Below the pieces are notes generated by a model. It made no database searches and was not told the DNA's origin. It worked only from the letters and a program-made list of their open reading frames with translations. A DNA stretch of 64,000 bases from Streptomyces sp. YIM 121038 (lineage in GTDB: Bacteria > Actinomycetota > Actinomycetes > Streptomycetales > Streptomycetaceae): positions 903,891 through 967,890 of the forward strand of contig NZ_CP030772.1 in assembly GCF_006088715.1 (NCBI RefSeq), read 5' to 3'. Positions 18,115 through 27,021 of the stretch are shown in pieces; positions within the stretch are counted from its first letter, which is position 1, and each line of letters opens with the position of its first letter. The translations under genes were made by a program, and so were the position numbers.

Positions 18115-18470
18115 TGATTTCTTGTGTTCCCCGGGCGGTTCGGTGTTCGGGCGGCGCTTGATCGGGGTGATCACCGTGCCGCCAGCACCTTGGTATCCCC
18201 TGTCTGCCAGGACCTCGGGGTCCAGTGCGGCGCAGGCGTCGGCGATGCCGTGCTCGCGGGCGGCCCTGACATCGTGGGTGGTACCGGGCAGGGCAGGCGA
18301 GAGCCACAGCTGGTTTTCCCCTCCTGCGCGGTGATGACCCGCGGGTTCACGCCCTCACTACGGGCTTTGCCGGAGAAGTGCCCCTCGGCCTGGACCCGGT
18401 CGGTCTCCGCGACGGTGGCGTCGAGCAGCACGTATCCGTTCGCGTGGCGGCTGGTGAGCGTGCCCAAGAT
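18115..18470 (-). pseudogene. IS5-like transposase remnant
   Basis: Read on the reverse strand, two frames give pieces of a DDE transposase: YVLLDATVAETDRV, AEGHFSGKARSEGVNPRVIT, then after a shift near 18300 segments resembling LPGTTHDVRAAREHGIADA, LDPEVLADRGYQGAGG and VITPIKRRPNTEPPGEHKK. The N-terminal third is missing and the 3' end meets the ISL3 repeat at 18114. It is 5' truncated, frameshifted and not functional. Confidence 0.6.
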
Positions 18471-19036
18471 CAGACCGAGCCGAGATCAACCTCTACAGGG
18501 AAGGGGGCGACGGCCTTCACGGCGCCGGTGAACATGTCGCCTTCCCGGTACGCCTGGGCCGCGGGATCGAGGACGTACGTGTAGACCAGGGGAACCCCCG
18601 TCGCGGCCTGCTCGATCCTCCAGTAGAAGGCGATGCCGGCCTTGGCGTACTGGTCCGTCTTCACGATCCGGTCGGTTGTCTCCGAGCCCGGGGAGACGAC
18701 CTCGGCGACCAGGAGCACGTGCTCGGCGCGGGTGGGTGAGATGTCGATGGTGTCCGCCCGGTAGACGACAACGTCCGGGCGCCGGTTGGTGAGGGGGATG
18801 TCCTGGAGGCGGACGTCGAAGTCGGTGTCCGCGTTCCACTGCGGTCCCGCTGCGGCGTCCAGCGCGTTCGCCAGGATGCGGGCCAGCCGGTTGTGCCTCT
18901 TGGATGCGCTGGGGCTCACCACGACCATCCCGTCCACGATCTCGATGCCAGCGCAGCGCTCCTCGGGCCAGGAGTCATACTCCTGTGCCGTGATCTGCTC
19001 ATGCATCCACGCCGGAGCCACCGTCTCCGCGCTCAT
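18470..19036 (-). CDS. Uma2-family restriction-endonuclease-like protein
   Basis: A 188-aa protein of the Uma2 family (PD-(D/E)XK fold, abundant in Streptomyces and cyanobacteria, biological role unknown). It shows the usual layout: AQEYDSWPEERCAGIEIVDG near residues 17-36, SASKRHNRLARILANAL, RRPDVVVYRA with the Asp, LLVAEVVSPGSETTDR with the Glu, then KTDQYAKAGIAFYWRIE. ATG 19036 (MSAETVAP) is chosen; an upstream start at 19060 adds eight residues. Its last codons touch the IS5-like remnant, but the C-terminus looks complete. Confidence 0.85.
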   Translation of the reverse strand: MSAETVAPAWMHEQITAQEYDSWPEERCAGIEIVDGMVVVSPSASKRHNRLARILANALDAAAGPQWNADTDFDVRLQDIPLTNRRPDVVVYRADTIDISPTRAEHVLLVAEVVSPGSETTDRIVKTDQYAKAGIAFYWRIEQAATGVPLVYTYVLDPAAQAYREGDMFTGAVKAVAPFPVEVDLGSV

Positions 19037-19801
19037 GACGTACCTCCCATGCCCGCGCAAGCGGGTTCGCTGCCTGCCGAAATCAGTTTACTGGCCCTGG
19101 CCGTGAGCGTCTTCGGCCCCGCCAAGACCAAGACCGATCACACAGGGATAGTCAGGTCGTGGGCGATCCGGAGCGTGATCCACAGGGCCAGGGGCGACCA
19201 GTGGGCATGCGTCGCTCGGAATGTCGTCTTCGCGGTAGCGGTGGCCAGGTGTATCTGGCTTGGTATCGGCGTGGTTATTCAGTTCAGATCGTCGCTTGGG
19301 TGTGCCCGACGGCCGGTCCTCGGCGTGAAGGATAACTCCAGGCCCCACCGCCTGCGAGCACCAACTGATGATCAGATAGGGGCGGATATCTGTGATAATC
19401 GGATCAGCCGAGTTCGATTTGAAGGGTCCCGGCGGGAAGCTTTCCATCGGCCTGTCATTTGGGTGGCGTCGATGCATGCCGACGACGGTGTGTCAAGTAC
19501 GCGGAATCGTTCCGTCAGGGACGTGATGGCGTGCACTGAATTCACAATATGCAAATTCGCGGGAGAACGACGGGATTGCCTCAGCCTCCGCCACCGCGCA
19601 CTTCGTAGACGATGCTCACCTACATGCGCTGGGGACGCGTGCCTCCCTGAGCCGTAACCGTCGCCCCGACAATGTGATTACGGGCTGCGGCCCGGATGAT
19701 TTGAGTCGACAACGTTCGCCGTAGGAAAATGGGTCCTGTGGGTTTCTCTCTCATTCATGCAGAAGCGGTCGAACACCCCTGGCCAATAAGGAGTTGGTCC
19801 T
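19037..19801. other. Intergenic region between divergent Uma2 and KASIII genes
   Basis: About 765 bp with no gene I can support. Reverse-strand frames at 19088-19477 and 19372-19554 have irregular codon use and no recognisable motif. The right end should hold the promoter of the 19802-26141 operon: TTGAGT near 19702 and TAGGAA near 19723 are weak candidates. The stretch 19500-19560 is AT-rich for this window. Confidence 0.35.
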
Positions 19802-20830
19802 ATGAGTGCGACAGTGATCGCTGGCCTCGGGGGGTATGTTCCTCCACGGGCGGTGGGGAATGAGACCTTCGCGGCCCGGCTGGGTGTCACTGACGAGTGG
19901 ATCCGTTCGCGGATTGGCACTTCCCGGCGTCATTTCGCAGGAGAGGGCGTTGCCACTGCGGCTCTTGCTGTGGAGGCAGGGCGGTGCGCTCTGGCTTCGG
20001 CTGGGTATGAGACGTGCGATGTGGTGCTGCTTGCTACGACGACACCGGATCGCACCTGCCCGGCGACTGCCCCCGAGGTCGCGTGGCGGTTGGGCCTGGA
20101 GACGGCTGCGGCATGTGATGTCTCGGCTGTCTGCGCGGGCTTCGTGTACGCCATCTCGCTGGCTCGCGGCCTCATTGCCGCGGGGGACGCCCGGAGTGTT
20201 TTGGTCATCGGGGCCGAGGCTGTCTCGACGATCGTCGACCCTGATGACCGTGCCACTGCCGCCGTCTTCGGGGACGGGGCCGGCGCGCTGGTGTTGAGAG
20301 CGGGGGCCCCTGACGAATCGGGGGCGGTGGTGGGGGTCGACCTCGGCAGCGATGGTGCACACAGCGATCTGCTCCAGGTTCCGGCGGGCGGGTCAAGGCT
20401 GCCCGCTACTCCCGATGTTCCCCAGCGTGACCGCTTCATGATAATGAACGGACCGGAGATCTACCGGCACGCCGTGCGTCGCATGGCCAGCTCATCACGC
20501 AAGGTACTTGACCGTGCGGGGTGGCGGACCAGCGATATCGAGGTGCTGGTGGTGCATCAGGCCAATCGCCGGATCCTGGGCGCGGTCGCCCGGGACTTGG
20601 ACATTCCCGCACAGCGCGTGGCTCGCAACCTCGAGCGCGTCGGCAACACATCTGCCGCTTCGATCCCGCTGGCACTGAGCCACGCCGCAGACGAGGGCCT
20701 GCTCACCGCGGACGCCCGCGTGTTGCTCACCGCGTTCGGTGGCGGCCTGTCGTGGGGCTCGGTCGCACTGACCTGGCCGACCGTGACCGTGGTCGCCCCC
20801 ACCCTCTTCGCCGACCGGACCTCTGACTGA
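19802..20830 (+). CDS. 3-oxoacyl-ACP synthase III (KASIII/FabH-like)
   Basis: A 342-aa thiolase-fold enzyme that starts chains by condensing an acyl-CoA with malonyl-ACP, or moves acyl groups between carriers. The Cys-His-Asn triad is complete: Cys111 in DVSAVCAGFVYA, His252 in VVHQANRRI and Asn282 in VGNTSAASIP. VFGDGAGALVL and the FabH-type N-terminus (GLGGYVPPRAVGNE) are also clear. AAGGAG lies 8 nt before the ATG. It is the first gene of a tight forward operon and sits directly before a free ACP, its likely partner. The conserved HQAN and intact triad favour condensation over a pure acyltransferase role. Confidence 0.9.
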   Translation: MSATVIAGLGGYVPPRAVGNETFAARLGVTDEWIRSRIGTSRRHFAGEGVATAALAVEAGRCALASAGYETCDVVLLATTTPDRTCPATAPEVAWRLGLETAAACDVSAVCAGFVYAISLARGLIAAGDARSVLVIGAEAVSTIVDPDDRATAAVFGDGAGALVLRAGAPDESGAVVGVDLGSDGAHSDLLQVPAGGSRLPATPDVPQRDRFMIMNGPEIYRHAVRRMASSSRKVLDRAGWRTSDIEVLVVHQANRRILGAVARDLDIPAQRVARNLERVGNTSAASIPLALSHAADEGLLTADARVLLTAFGGGLSWGSVALTWPTVTVVAPTLFADRTSD

Positions 20831-20841
20831 AGGGCCTCTCT

Positions 20842-21099
20842 ATGAACGACCGCACATACGCTGGGATCCTCGCTGACGTCAGCGAGATCATCTACTCCCT
20901 CAATGAGGTGGCCACAAAAGAGGTCTCGGAGTCGGACAGTCTTCAGGACGACCTTGACCTGGACTCTCTTCCGTTGGTCGAGATGGCCTGCGCGGCTGAA
21001 GACAAGTTCGGGATCGCGATCCCCCAGGAAGACCTCTTCGAATTCCGCACGGTCGCGGACGTCACCTCGTACGTACACAAGAGACTCGACAGGGCCTGA
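20842..21099 (+). CDS. Stand-alone acyl carrier protein
   Basis: An 85-aa acidic protein with the phosphopantetheine attachment motif DLDLDSLPLVEM; Ser42 would carry the arm. Helix 3 (EDKFGIAIPQEDLFEFRTV) is typical. It carries acyl intermediates as thioesters in the cytoplasm. It lies 11 nt after the KASIII gene and probably receives its acyl unit from it, delivering to the AfsA-type protein or other enzymes of the operon. The residue after DSL is Pro, which is unusual because most ACPs have DSLxxVE with a helix-forming residue there. Confidence 0.9.
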   Translation: MNDRTYAGILADVSEIIYSLNEVATKEVSESDSLQDDLDLDSLPLVEMACAAEDKFGIAIPQEDLFEFRTVADVTSYVHKRLDRA

Positions 21100-21172
21100 G
21101 CCTGTCCCCGCCTTGTCTTCTCTGATCGCGCATGGCCGCGAACACAGTTTCTGCCACGAGGGGTTGAAATCC

Positions 21173-22138
21173 ATGAAGACAGACGAAGCAGCCATCGACT
21201 GCCAGCCGTACGCGACCTTGCTGGAAGAGCTGAGAGGGAGCCTGCCCGCGGTCCCACGGAATGATCTCCAGGGCTTCCTTATCCACGCGGCAACGGCTAG
21301 CAGGCGGCTTCCCTCCCAACTAGGGGAGAGACTCGACCAGTTCCGGACCCACAGCAATCACTCTGGCTACCTGCTCCTTCGGGGACTGCCCATCGTCCAG
21401 ACCGAGGTTCCCGAGACCCCCAGGGCCGAGCCTGAGCCTGCCGAGCGACCGCTCATGGCCGCCGAGGCTTGGCTGGCGCTGCTCGGATCACGGCTCGGTC
21501 TCGCCATCGGGTACCGGGAGTCTTGGCACGGCTCGGTCCTGCAGGACGTTGTCCCCTCGCCTTCCGTACCTCACCCGCCAGTCGGAGCACCACTGTCGGC
21601 ACTGCGGTTCCACACAGACCTCCCTTACCACCGGCATCAGCCCGACTACGTCATGCTGGCGTGCTCACGTACCGACCCGGGCCGGGTAGCCGCCACCATG
21701 GTCGCCTCGGCCCGCCGGGTCATCCCCCAGCTTGCCGAAGCGGACCGACGCCTCCTACACGACGAACTCATCCCTTGTCGAGTCGATCCCGCCTTTCGCG
21801 ATGCGCACAGCACACCCGGTGATGTCAGGGTGCGCGTACTTTCCGGCCCCCAAGACGACCCGCACCTGGCGTACGACCGCGAACTGCTGGATCCCGGCAC
21901 CGACGCGACGCGCGCGGTGCTGCACCGCCTGTCCGAAACCGTGGACAGGACCGCGACGGGCGAGCACTGGCAGGCCGGGGACGTACTGATCGTCGATGCC
22001 CGCCGCACGACCTACGCCTGCGTGCCCTACACCACCACCTGGGACGGCCGGGACCGCTGGCTGCACCGTCTCTTCATCCGCGACCCGCTGCGGCACACCG
22101 GCGCGGTCGTGCCCTTCGCCCCCGCCGAACCGAGGTGA
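21173..22138 (+). CDS. Clavaminate-synthase-like (2-oxoglutarate oxygenase fold) protein, distal His replaced
   Basis: A 321-aa jelly-roll protein of the TauD/clavaminate synthase family. The first metal ligands are present in RFHTDLPYHRHQPDYVMLACSR (His147, Asp149). The C-terminal block GDVLIVDARRTTYACVPY through TTTWDGRDRWLHRLFIRD aligns with clavaminate synthase, including the 2-oxoglutarate-binding Arg (Arg295). Where the family has the distal iron-ligand His (TTHA) this protein has Tyr281 (TTYA). It may use another ligand, halogenate, or be catalytically dead. ATG 21173 has only a weak GAGGGG site 8-12 nt upstream. It is within the KASIII-ACP operon. Confidence 0.75.
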   Translation: MKTDEAAIDCQPYATLLEELRGSLPAVPRNDLQGFLIHAATASRRLPSQLGERLDQFRTHSNHSGYLLLRGLPIVQTEVPETPRAEPEPAERPLMAAEAWLALLGSRLGLAIGYRESWHGSVLQDVVPSPSVPHPPVGAPLSALRFHTDLPYHRHQPDYVMLACSRTDPGRVAATMVASARRVIPQLAEADRRLLHDELIPCRVDPAFRDAHSTPGDVRVRVLSGPQDDPHLAYDRELLDPGTDATRAVLHRLSETVDRTATGEHWQAGDVLIVDARRTTYACVPYTTTWDGRDRWLHRLFIRDPLRHTGAVVPFAPAEPR

Positions 22139-22144
22139 GGTGCC

Positions 22145-22882
22145 GTGCATGAGGATTCTTCCGCCCTCTTCCTGGTCGGGGACCGCTTCAGCGGATTCGC
22201 CGGCCAGCAGGTACGTCCGGTGTCGCAGTTCCGCCGTGAGCTGGAGGAAGGGCGGTACGACTCCGACGGCAAGGAACTACGCCTGCTGTGCGGTCAAGGA
22301 ATCGACGAGCCCACCTGGCACGCCATCCGCGCGGAGATCCATGCCCGGGGCCTTGAGGCAAGACTGGCTCCGGGTATGGCACCGCCGTTGGCGTGTCAGC
22401 CGGAGGTCAACAAGCTTCGCGAGCCCAATGTACTGATCGCCGACCTGGCGCTGACCGGCGGCGAGGGGTTCTGCGCCGCGCTGCGCGTGCACAACGACAA
22501 CGAGCTCTTGCTGGATCACCCCAGTGACCATGTGCAGGGGATCGTGCTTGCCGAAGCCATGCGTCAGATGGCCCGTGCCGTGGGAGCACGCTACATCGAT
22601 GTCCCCTGGCCCAAGCCAGAGTCCTATTTCGTCATGGACTGTTTGAACATCATGTTCAGCAGCTTCCTCTACCCCCTCCCGGCCATTATCACCGCACACC
22701 GCACCGGCCTGCGGCAGGGTTCCAGCGTGCGTTACCAGCTACACCTCACCATCCGGCAGGCCGGGCGCACCGCAGCCGAAGGGGACGTCGACGGCACGAT
22801 CTTCCCCCAACGCTCCATGCAATCCGCCGAGCGATATCTGGCCAGCCAGACCGTACGCCAACTGCTGTTGCCCCATGACTGA
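22145..22882 (+). CDS. AfsA-type hot-dog domain protein
   Basis: A 245-aa protein of the A-factor biosynthesis hot-dog family. The diagnostic stretch VNKLREPNVLIADLALTGG through DHPSDHVQGIVLAEAMRQMARA is at about residues 87-140, and a second, weaker repeat (MDCLNIMFSSFLYPL through SVRYQLHLTIRQAG) follows. AfsA joins a beta-ketoacyl chain to dihydroxyacetone phosphate in butyrolactone synthesis; other members act on polyketides in other ways. At 245 aa it is shorter than AfsA (about 300), mainly at the N-terminus. It follows the 2-oxoglutarate-type gene by 6 nt and overlaps a HAD phosphatase gene by 8 nt. Confidence 0.75.
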   Translation: MHEDSSALFLVGDRFSGFAGQQVRPVSQFRRELEEGRYDSDGKELRLLCGQGIDEPTWHAIRAEIHARGLEARLAPGMAPPLACQPEVNKLREPNVLIADLALTGGEGFCAALRVHNDNELLLDHPSDHVQGIVLAEAMRQMARAVGARYIDVPWPKPESYFVMDCLNIMFSSFLYPLPAIITAHRTGLRQGSSVRYQLHLTIRQAGRTAAEGDVDGTIFPQRSMQSAERYLASQTVRQLLLPHD

Positions 22883-23609
22883 CAGCACCGGCTCCGGCGA
22901 TGTCGCGGCGTTCTTCGACGTGGACGAGACACTGCTCGCCTGCAAGAGCATGCTCCGCTTCCTTGAGTTCTTCCTGAAATCACAGGGTGAGCCGACGGCG
23001 ACCTACCAGCGCCTGACTCGGGAGCTGGCCAGTCGAGTCCATGCCGGAGTACCGCGGGAGAAGGTCAACCGTGCGTACTACCGCCTCTTCGCCGACGAGT
23101 CAGCTGAACGGCTCGCAGAGCTGGGCCGAACGTGGCTGGCCGCCGAGGCGAATCTCGGCGGACTGCTCCTGCCCGAGCCGATAGCCGATCTCGCCAGACA
23201 CCGCATCGGTCACACTCCCGTCCATCTCGTCTCCGGCTCCTTCTTCGCCTGTCTCGACCCGCTCGCCGAGGCGCTCGGAGTCTCCGGAGCGCACGGCACC
23301 CCAGTGGTCATCCGTAGAGGTCGACTTACCGGGGAGGTGACCGTCCCCATGATTGGAAGAGCCAAGGCAGACAAAGTCCGTTCCCTGATGTCTGCCTCCT
23401 CCATCCCGCCCCGGCACTGCTTCGCCTACGCCGACCACGCCAGCGACCTGCCGATGCTGCAACTGGTCGGCCACCCGGTTGTCGTCGGCGACGATCCCGT
23501 CCTCACCGCCGCGGCCCACGACCGTGGATGGCGGCATCTACGCGGCATCCCCACCCCAACTGCCCCGGCAGGAGACAGCCATGCCCCACACACTCATGAT
23601 CCTCGCTGA
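22875..23609 (+). CDS. HAD-superfamily phosphatase (subclass IB)
   Basis: A 244-aa hydrolase with motif I FFDVDETLL (nucleophile Asp16 and Asp18), motif II LVSGSFF, a motif III Lys in the GRAKADKVR region and motif IV YADHASDLPML. These are the SerB-like HAD-IB hydrolases that remove phosphate from small molecules. The helical cap lies between motifs I and II. The gene overlaps the AfsA-type gene by 8 nt, so the two are made together; a phosphatase is exactly what an AfsA-type product, a phosphate ester, would need. The tail is His/Pro-rich and overlaps the next gene. Confidence 0.85.
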   Translation: MTDSTGSGDVAAFFDVDETLLACKSMLRFLEFFLKSQGEPTATYQRLTRELASRVHAGVPREKVNRAYYRLFADESAERLAELGRTWLAAEANLGGLLLPEPIADLARHRIGHTPVHLVSGSFFACLDPLAEALGVSGAHGTPVVIRRGRLTGEVTVPMIGRAKADKVRSLMSASSIPPRHCFAYADHASDLPMLQLVGHPVVVGDDPVLTAAAHDRGWRHLRGIPTPTAPAGDSHAPHTHDPR

Positions 23610-24195
23610 GGCCCGATGTCTGCCAGGAACCGAGGACGAGGCCGCCGCAGTGTGGCGGAAGATCGCCGACGCGATGAACACTCCATCCCAGCTCTACAAG
23701 GAACACGAGGACAACGTCCTCCTCAGCCTCACGCCCGTCACCGACGCCACACTGCCCGCCTACCTCGCTCAACAACATCGGAGCCAGCTTGTAACGTTGT
23801 CGCCCCTGCTGGTGCGGGACATCCGCAGTCAGGTCTTGGAGGAAGTGGAGACCGTCCGGCCTGCCAGCAGCGCATCCCCGTATGCAACCTGGCTGCAGGT
23901 CCGGCACGTAGAGGTCGTCCCCCAGCGCATCCCCGAATACCGGGCTTGGCGTGAAAGGACCATCTTCAACGTGGTGCGGGGCATGCCCATGATTACATCG
24001 TTTACCGCCTATGACTCGCTGATCAGCTCGGACCCGGGAGTGACCTTTCTGGTCGGCTACGAGGGGCAGCGTGCGGACATCGAGGCGGCGTTCATCTCGC
24101 CCGAATACGCGCGCATCGCCCAGGAGGCAAGGCAGTTCCTCGTCGGATCCCCGCCCACGCTCACGGTTAGGACATTCAAACGCCTCACCGCCTGA
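23581..24195 (+). CDS. Unrecognised 204-aa protein, possible duplicated alpha-beta barrel
   Basis: I do not recognise the family with certainty. The sequence has two halves with a similar rhythm: TLMILAEARCLPGTEDEAAAVWRK at the start and WLQVRHVEVVPQRIPEYRAW near 105-124, each followed by a beta-rich segment and a helix. This is what ferredoxin-like (dimeric alpha-beta barrel) monooxygenases or cyclases look like, but no catalytic motif stands out. ATG 23581 has CAGGAGA 7 nt upstream and lies inside the end of the phosphatase gene. It is probably a biosynthetic accessory protein of the operon. Confidence 0.65.
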   Translation: MPHTLMILAEARCLPGTEDEAAAVWRKIADAMNTPSQLYKEHEDNVLLSLTPVTDATLPAYLAQQHRSQLVTLSPLLVRDIRSQVLEEVETVRPASSASPYATWLQVRHVEVVPQRIPEYRAWRERTIFNVVRGMPMITSFTAYDSLISSDPGVTFLVGYEGQRADIEAAFISPEYARIAQEARQFLVGSPPTLTVRTFKRLTA

Positions 24196-24254
24196 ACGCG
24201 TCCTTGGAGTGGAGATTGGGTGACAGGACGACCGCTCTACCGTCAGGAGCAACG

Positions 24255-25121
24255 ATGACGGCCTCGGCTACCCACCGCCTCACCCCGACCACCCAGGGGC
24301 CAGCGTATCCCCCCAGTGAACTGATGGACAGCGAAGGGCACTTCGTTGTCGTCGGCAGGATCCACCGCACGGCTCCGGACGGCTCGGTCGGCAGCCCCTG
24401 GGGCGCTGCGCTGGTCCACAAAGATACGCCGCTTCCCTCCTTCGGGCAGCGCCTTCCATACCGCATCGTCCGGGAACTGTCCACGCCCCTCTCCACGGCG
24501 GATCACGATGTGATCCTGCACACCCTGCCGCTGCCCCTGCCCTGCAGCAATGCCCCCATGGTTTTCGCACCGGAGCAACTCTCCCACCCCGGATGCGTCC
24601 AGCGCCCCAGCTACCCCCTGCACCAAGTCCCGATTCCCGACTTGCGACCGGCCGATGGACCGAAAGTGACCGAACCCATCGTGCTCGGGCAGTGGCTGCG
24701 AGCCTACGGAGAGGTACGCGCACAACTCACCGACCGCGGACGCAAGGCCCGCTTCAGCCTCGACCTCGAAGGCCTCATTCCCGACAGCCTCTACACCGTG
24801 ATGTCTCTGCGGCGGAGCAATCTCACCCCGCCAACCCCTACCCGCCCCGGACCACTGGGCGTTCCCAATGTCTTCGTCACCGATCGGAAAGGCCGCGGCA
24901 CCTATACAGCGGAGCTGCCTGATCCCTTCCCGCCACCGGACTCGACCTCCGCACCTGACCGGATCATCAACATCATCATTCTATGGATGAGCTACCAGCA
25001 GAACTACGGGGGTGCCATCGCGCTGTTCGGCCTCGGAGCCGACATCCACGCCCAGCTCAAGCTCCCCGACGCCGGGTTCCAAGAACTGGTGACTTCCGCA
25101 CCCCACAGGCCCCGGCCCTGA
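24255..25121 (+). CDS. Unrecognised 288-aa operon protein
   Basis: No family recognised. The N-terminal half is proline-rich and contains FVVVGRIHRTAPDGSVG. The C-terminal half looks like a beta-sandwich: YGEVRAQLTDRGRKARFSLD, LYTVMSLRRSNL, GRGTYTAELPDPF and RIINIIILWMSYQQ. There is no signal peptide and no clear membrane helix. ATG 24255 follows CAGGAG by 5 nt. Position between the 204-aa protein and the aldo/keto reductase, with short gaps, places it in the same pathway. A lipid- or polyketide-binding role is only a guess. Confidence 0.6.
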   Translation: MTASATHRLTPTTQGPAYPPSELMDSEGHFVVVGRIHRTAPDGSVGSPWGAALVHKDTPLPSFGQRLPYRIVRELSTPLSTADHDVILHTLPLPLPCSNAPMVFAPEQLSHPGCVQRPSYPLHQVPIPDLRPADGPKVTEPIVLGQWLRAYGEVRAQLTDRGRKARFSLDLEGLIPDSLYTVMSLRRSNLTPPTPTRPGPLGVPNVFVTDRKGRGTYTAELPDPFPPPDSTSAPDRIINIIILWMSYQQNYGGAIALFGLGADIHAQLKLPDAGFQELVTSAPHRPRP

Positions 25122-25148
25122 CCAAGCTTATCCGGGAAGGATCCCCCC

Positions 25149-26141
25149 ATGGCAACACGGACACTCGGCGACAAGCTCACGGTCCCCTCCATCGGTCTGG
25201 GCTGTATGGGCATGTCCCACACCTACGGAACCGCCGACGACGAACAGAGCGTTCGTGTCCTCCACCGCGCCCTCGACGTCGGCATCACTCACTTCGATTC
25301 CTCCGACGCCTACGGCGCCGGTCACAACGAGGAACTGCTGGGACGAGCGCTGAAGGGACGTCGGGAGCAGGCCGTACTCGCCACGAAGTTCGGCATCACC
25401 CGTCTCACCATCCACCCCACCCTCAGCATCGAGCTCGATAACCGCCCCGAATACGTCCACGCCGCCTGCGATGCTTCACTGCGCCGACTCGACACCGACT
25501 ACATCGACCTGTACTACCTGCACCGCCGTGATTCGTCTGTTCCCATCGAAGAGACTGTGGGAGCCATGGGCGAACTCGTCGCGTCCGGCAAAGTCCGCTT
25601 CCTCGGATTGTCCGAAGTCGGGGCTGAGGCCCTGCGCCGCGCCCATGCCACCCACCCCATCACCGCTCTGCAGAGCGAATGGAGCCTGTGGGAACGCGGC
25701 ATCGAGGACAGCGTTCTTCCCATGGTCCGCGACCTCGGAATCGGCATCGTCCCCTGGGCGCCCCTTGGGCGGGGCTTCCTGGCAGGCACCTTTGCCTCAC
25801 TCGCAGCGCTCCCGGAGAAGGACCACCGCCGAGCGGATCCGCGCTTCCAGGGGCCGAATCTCACTCAAAACCAGAACGTCGTGCTCCAGCAGGTACGAGA
25901 AGCTGCTCGCGCCTCAAGCTGCACGCCCGCCCAACTGGCCCTGGCCTGGCTCCTTTACCAAGGCCCCGACATCGTCCCCATTCCCGGCACCACGAATCCC
26001 GGACGGCTCAAGGAGAACGTTGCTGCGGCCACGATCGAGCTGACGCCGGAGACTCTGTCCGCCCTCGACACGGCCCTCCCCGCAGGCACCACGGCAGGCC
26101 CCCGTTACCCGCACGAGGCTATGAAGGTGGTCGGCGCCTAA
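25149..26141 (+). CDS. Aldo/keto reductase
   Basis: A 330-aa TIM-barrel NADPH-dependent reductase. The catalytic tetrad is visible: Asp and Tyr in FDSSDAYGAG, Lys in ATKFGI and His in YYLHRRD. The cofactor end PIPGTTNPGRLKENVAAA is typical of the AKR group that includes YajO-like enzymes. It would reduce an aldehyde or ketone intermediate. It is the last gene of the operon; a GGAAGG ribosome site lies 7 nt before the ATG. Its TAA stop (26139-26141) is immediately followed by the IS5-type element, so the gene is intact but any downstream genes are separated. Confidence 0.9.
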   Translation: MATRTLGDKLTVPSIGLGCMGMSHTYGTADDEQSVRVLHRALDVGITHFDSSDAYGAGHNEELLGRALKGRREQAVLATKFGITRLTIHPTLSIELDNRPEYVHAACDASLRRLDTDYIDLYYLHRRDSSVPIEETVGAMGELVASGKVRFLGLSEVGAEALRRAHATHPITALQSEWSLWERGIEDSVLPMVRDLGIGIVPWAPLGRGFLAGTFASLAALPEKDHRRADPRFQGPNLTQNQNVVLQQVREAARASSCTPAQLALAWLLYQGPDIVPIPGTTNPGRLKENVAAATIELTPETLSALDTALPAGTTAGPRYPHEAMKVVGA

Positions 26142-27009
26142 AGCCTGTTGCAGAAGGCCGTGTTCGGGCAGGTCAGGGCTGGTTGAGGGGCACTTTGGTC
26201 ACGTGGCCAAGGCGAGGTTGTGCATGTGGGCAACAGCGCGGACGGCGTGGTGGAGTCCGTCGCCGCGTTGTCGGCAGTCGCGCAAAATCTTGTAGTTCTT
26301 CAGCGCCGCGAAGGTGTGTTCCACCCGTGCTCGCACCCGTCGATGCTCTGCGTTGTCCGCCTCTTCGCCGGGCAGCAGGGCCCGCCGCTGGCGTTTGCGG
26401 TGCGGCACCACCAGGCCGGTGTTGACGTACGCGCCGTCGCCCAGCACGGTAACGCCTTCGCAGTGATGGGCCAGGCCGGAGCTCCTCCACACCTGTGCGT
26501 CGGCCTTGTTGCCCGGGGCTGGCCGGGCGTTGGCCACCACCAGGCGGGTGTCGGCATCGATGATGACCTGTACGTTCGCCGAGAAGCGGTAGTTGTGCGA
26601 GGAGGCGGCAACAGTGCGATCCCGGACCGGGATCAAGGTACCGTCCACGATCCACAACCGCTCCGCGGCATCCGCCGGAGGCGTCACCGGCTCCGGCGTC
26701 AGCAGCGGCCCCAGTTTCTGAATCACTCGCACACGGTGGCCGGCGAGACGCCGAACAGCGGCGCCAGTTGCCGCATGGTGAGGTTCGTGCGGTAGTACAC
26801 AGCCACCAGCAACACCCGCTCGGCCAGCGGGAGACACCATGGCCGCCCCATCATGGGGCCATTGCCTCCGCACTCGCGAACCACCTTCAGCAGCCGCTGG
26901 AAGGCACCAAACCGCAGCCCGGTGAACGTCTCCACCCACAACGTCTCAGCCCGCAACACACCACCCATACAAGAGAAGTGCCCAGTTCACAGGCTTCCGC
27001 AACAGGCTT
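26142..27009 (-). mobile_element. IS5-family insertion sequence
   Basis: An element of about 870 bp with short imperfect terminal repeats beginning AGCCTGTTGC (26142 onward) and ending GCAACAGGCT (to 27008). TAA is found on both outer sides, consistent with a 3-bp target duplication; the left copy is the stop codon of the aldo/keto reductase. It carries one reverse-strand transposase gene in two frames. Confidence 0.75.
26199..26968 (-). pseudogene. IS5-family transposase in two frames
   Basis: The first frame (26968-26723) carries the HTH part, LTMRQLAPLFGVSPATVCE. The second (down to 26199) carries the catalytic part: RLWIVDGTLIPVRDRTVAAS with the first Asp, VLGDGAYVNTGLVVPHRK with the second, and RARVEHTFAALKNYKILRD with the Glu. 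The frames meet near 26725, where one missing base converts the expected CRVIQKLG into CE-stop. Some IS5 elements use programmed frameshifting, so the shift could be natural, but no obvious slippery sequence is present. Confidence 0.7.
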
Positions 27010-27021
27010 TAACCTTGTGAT

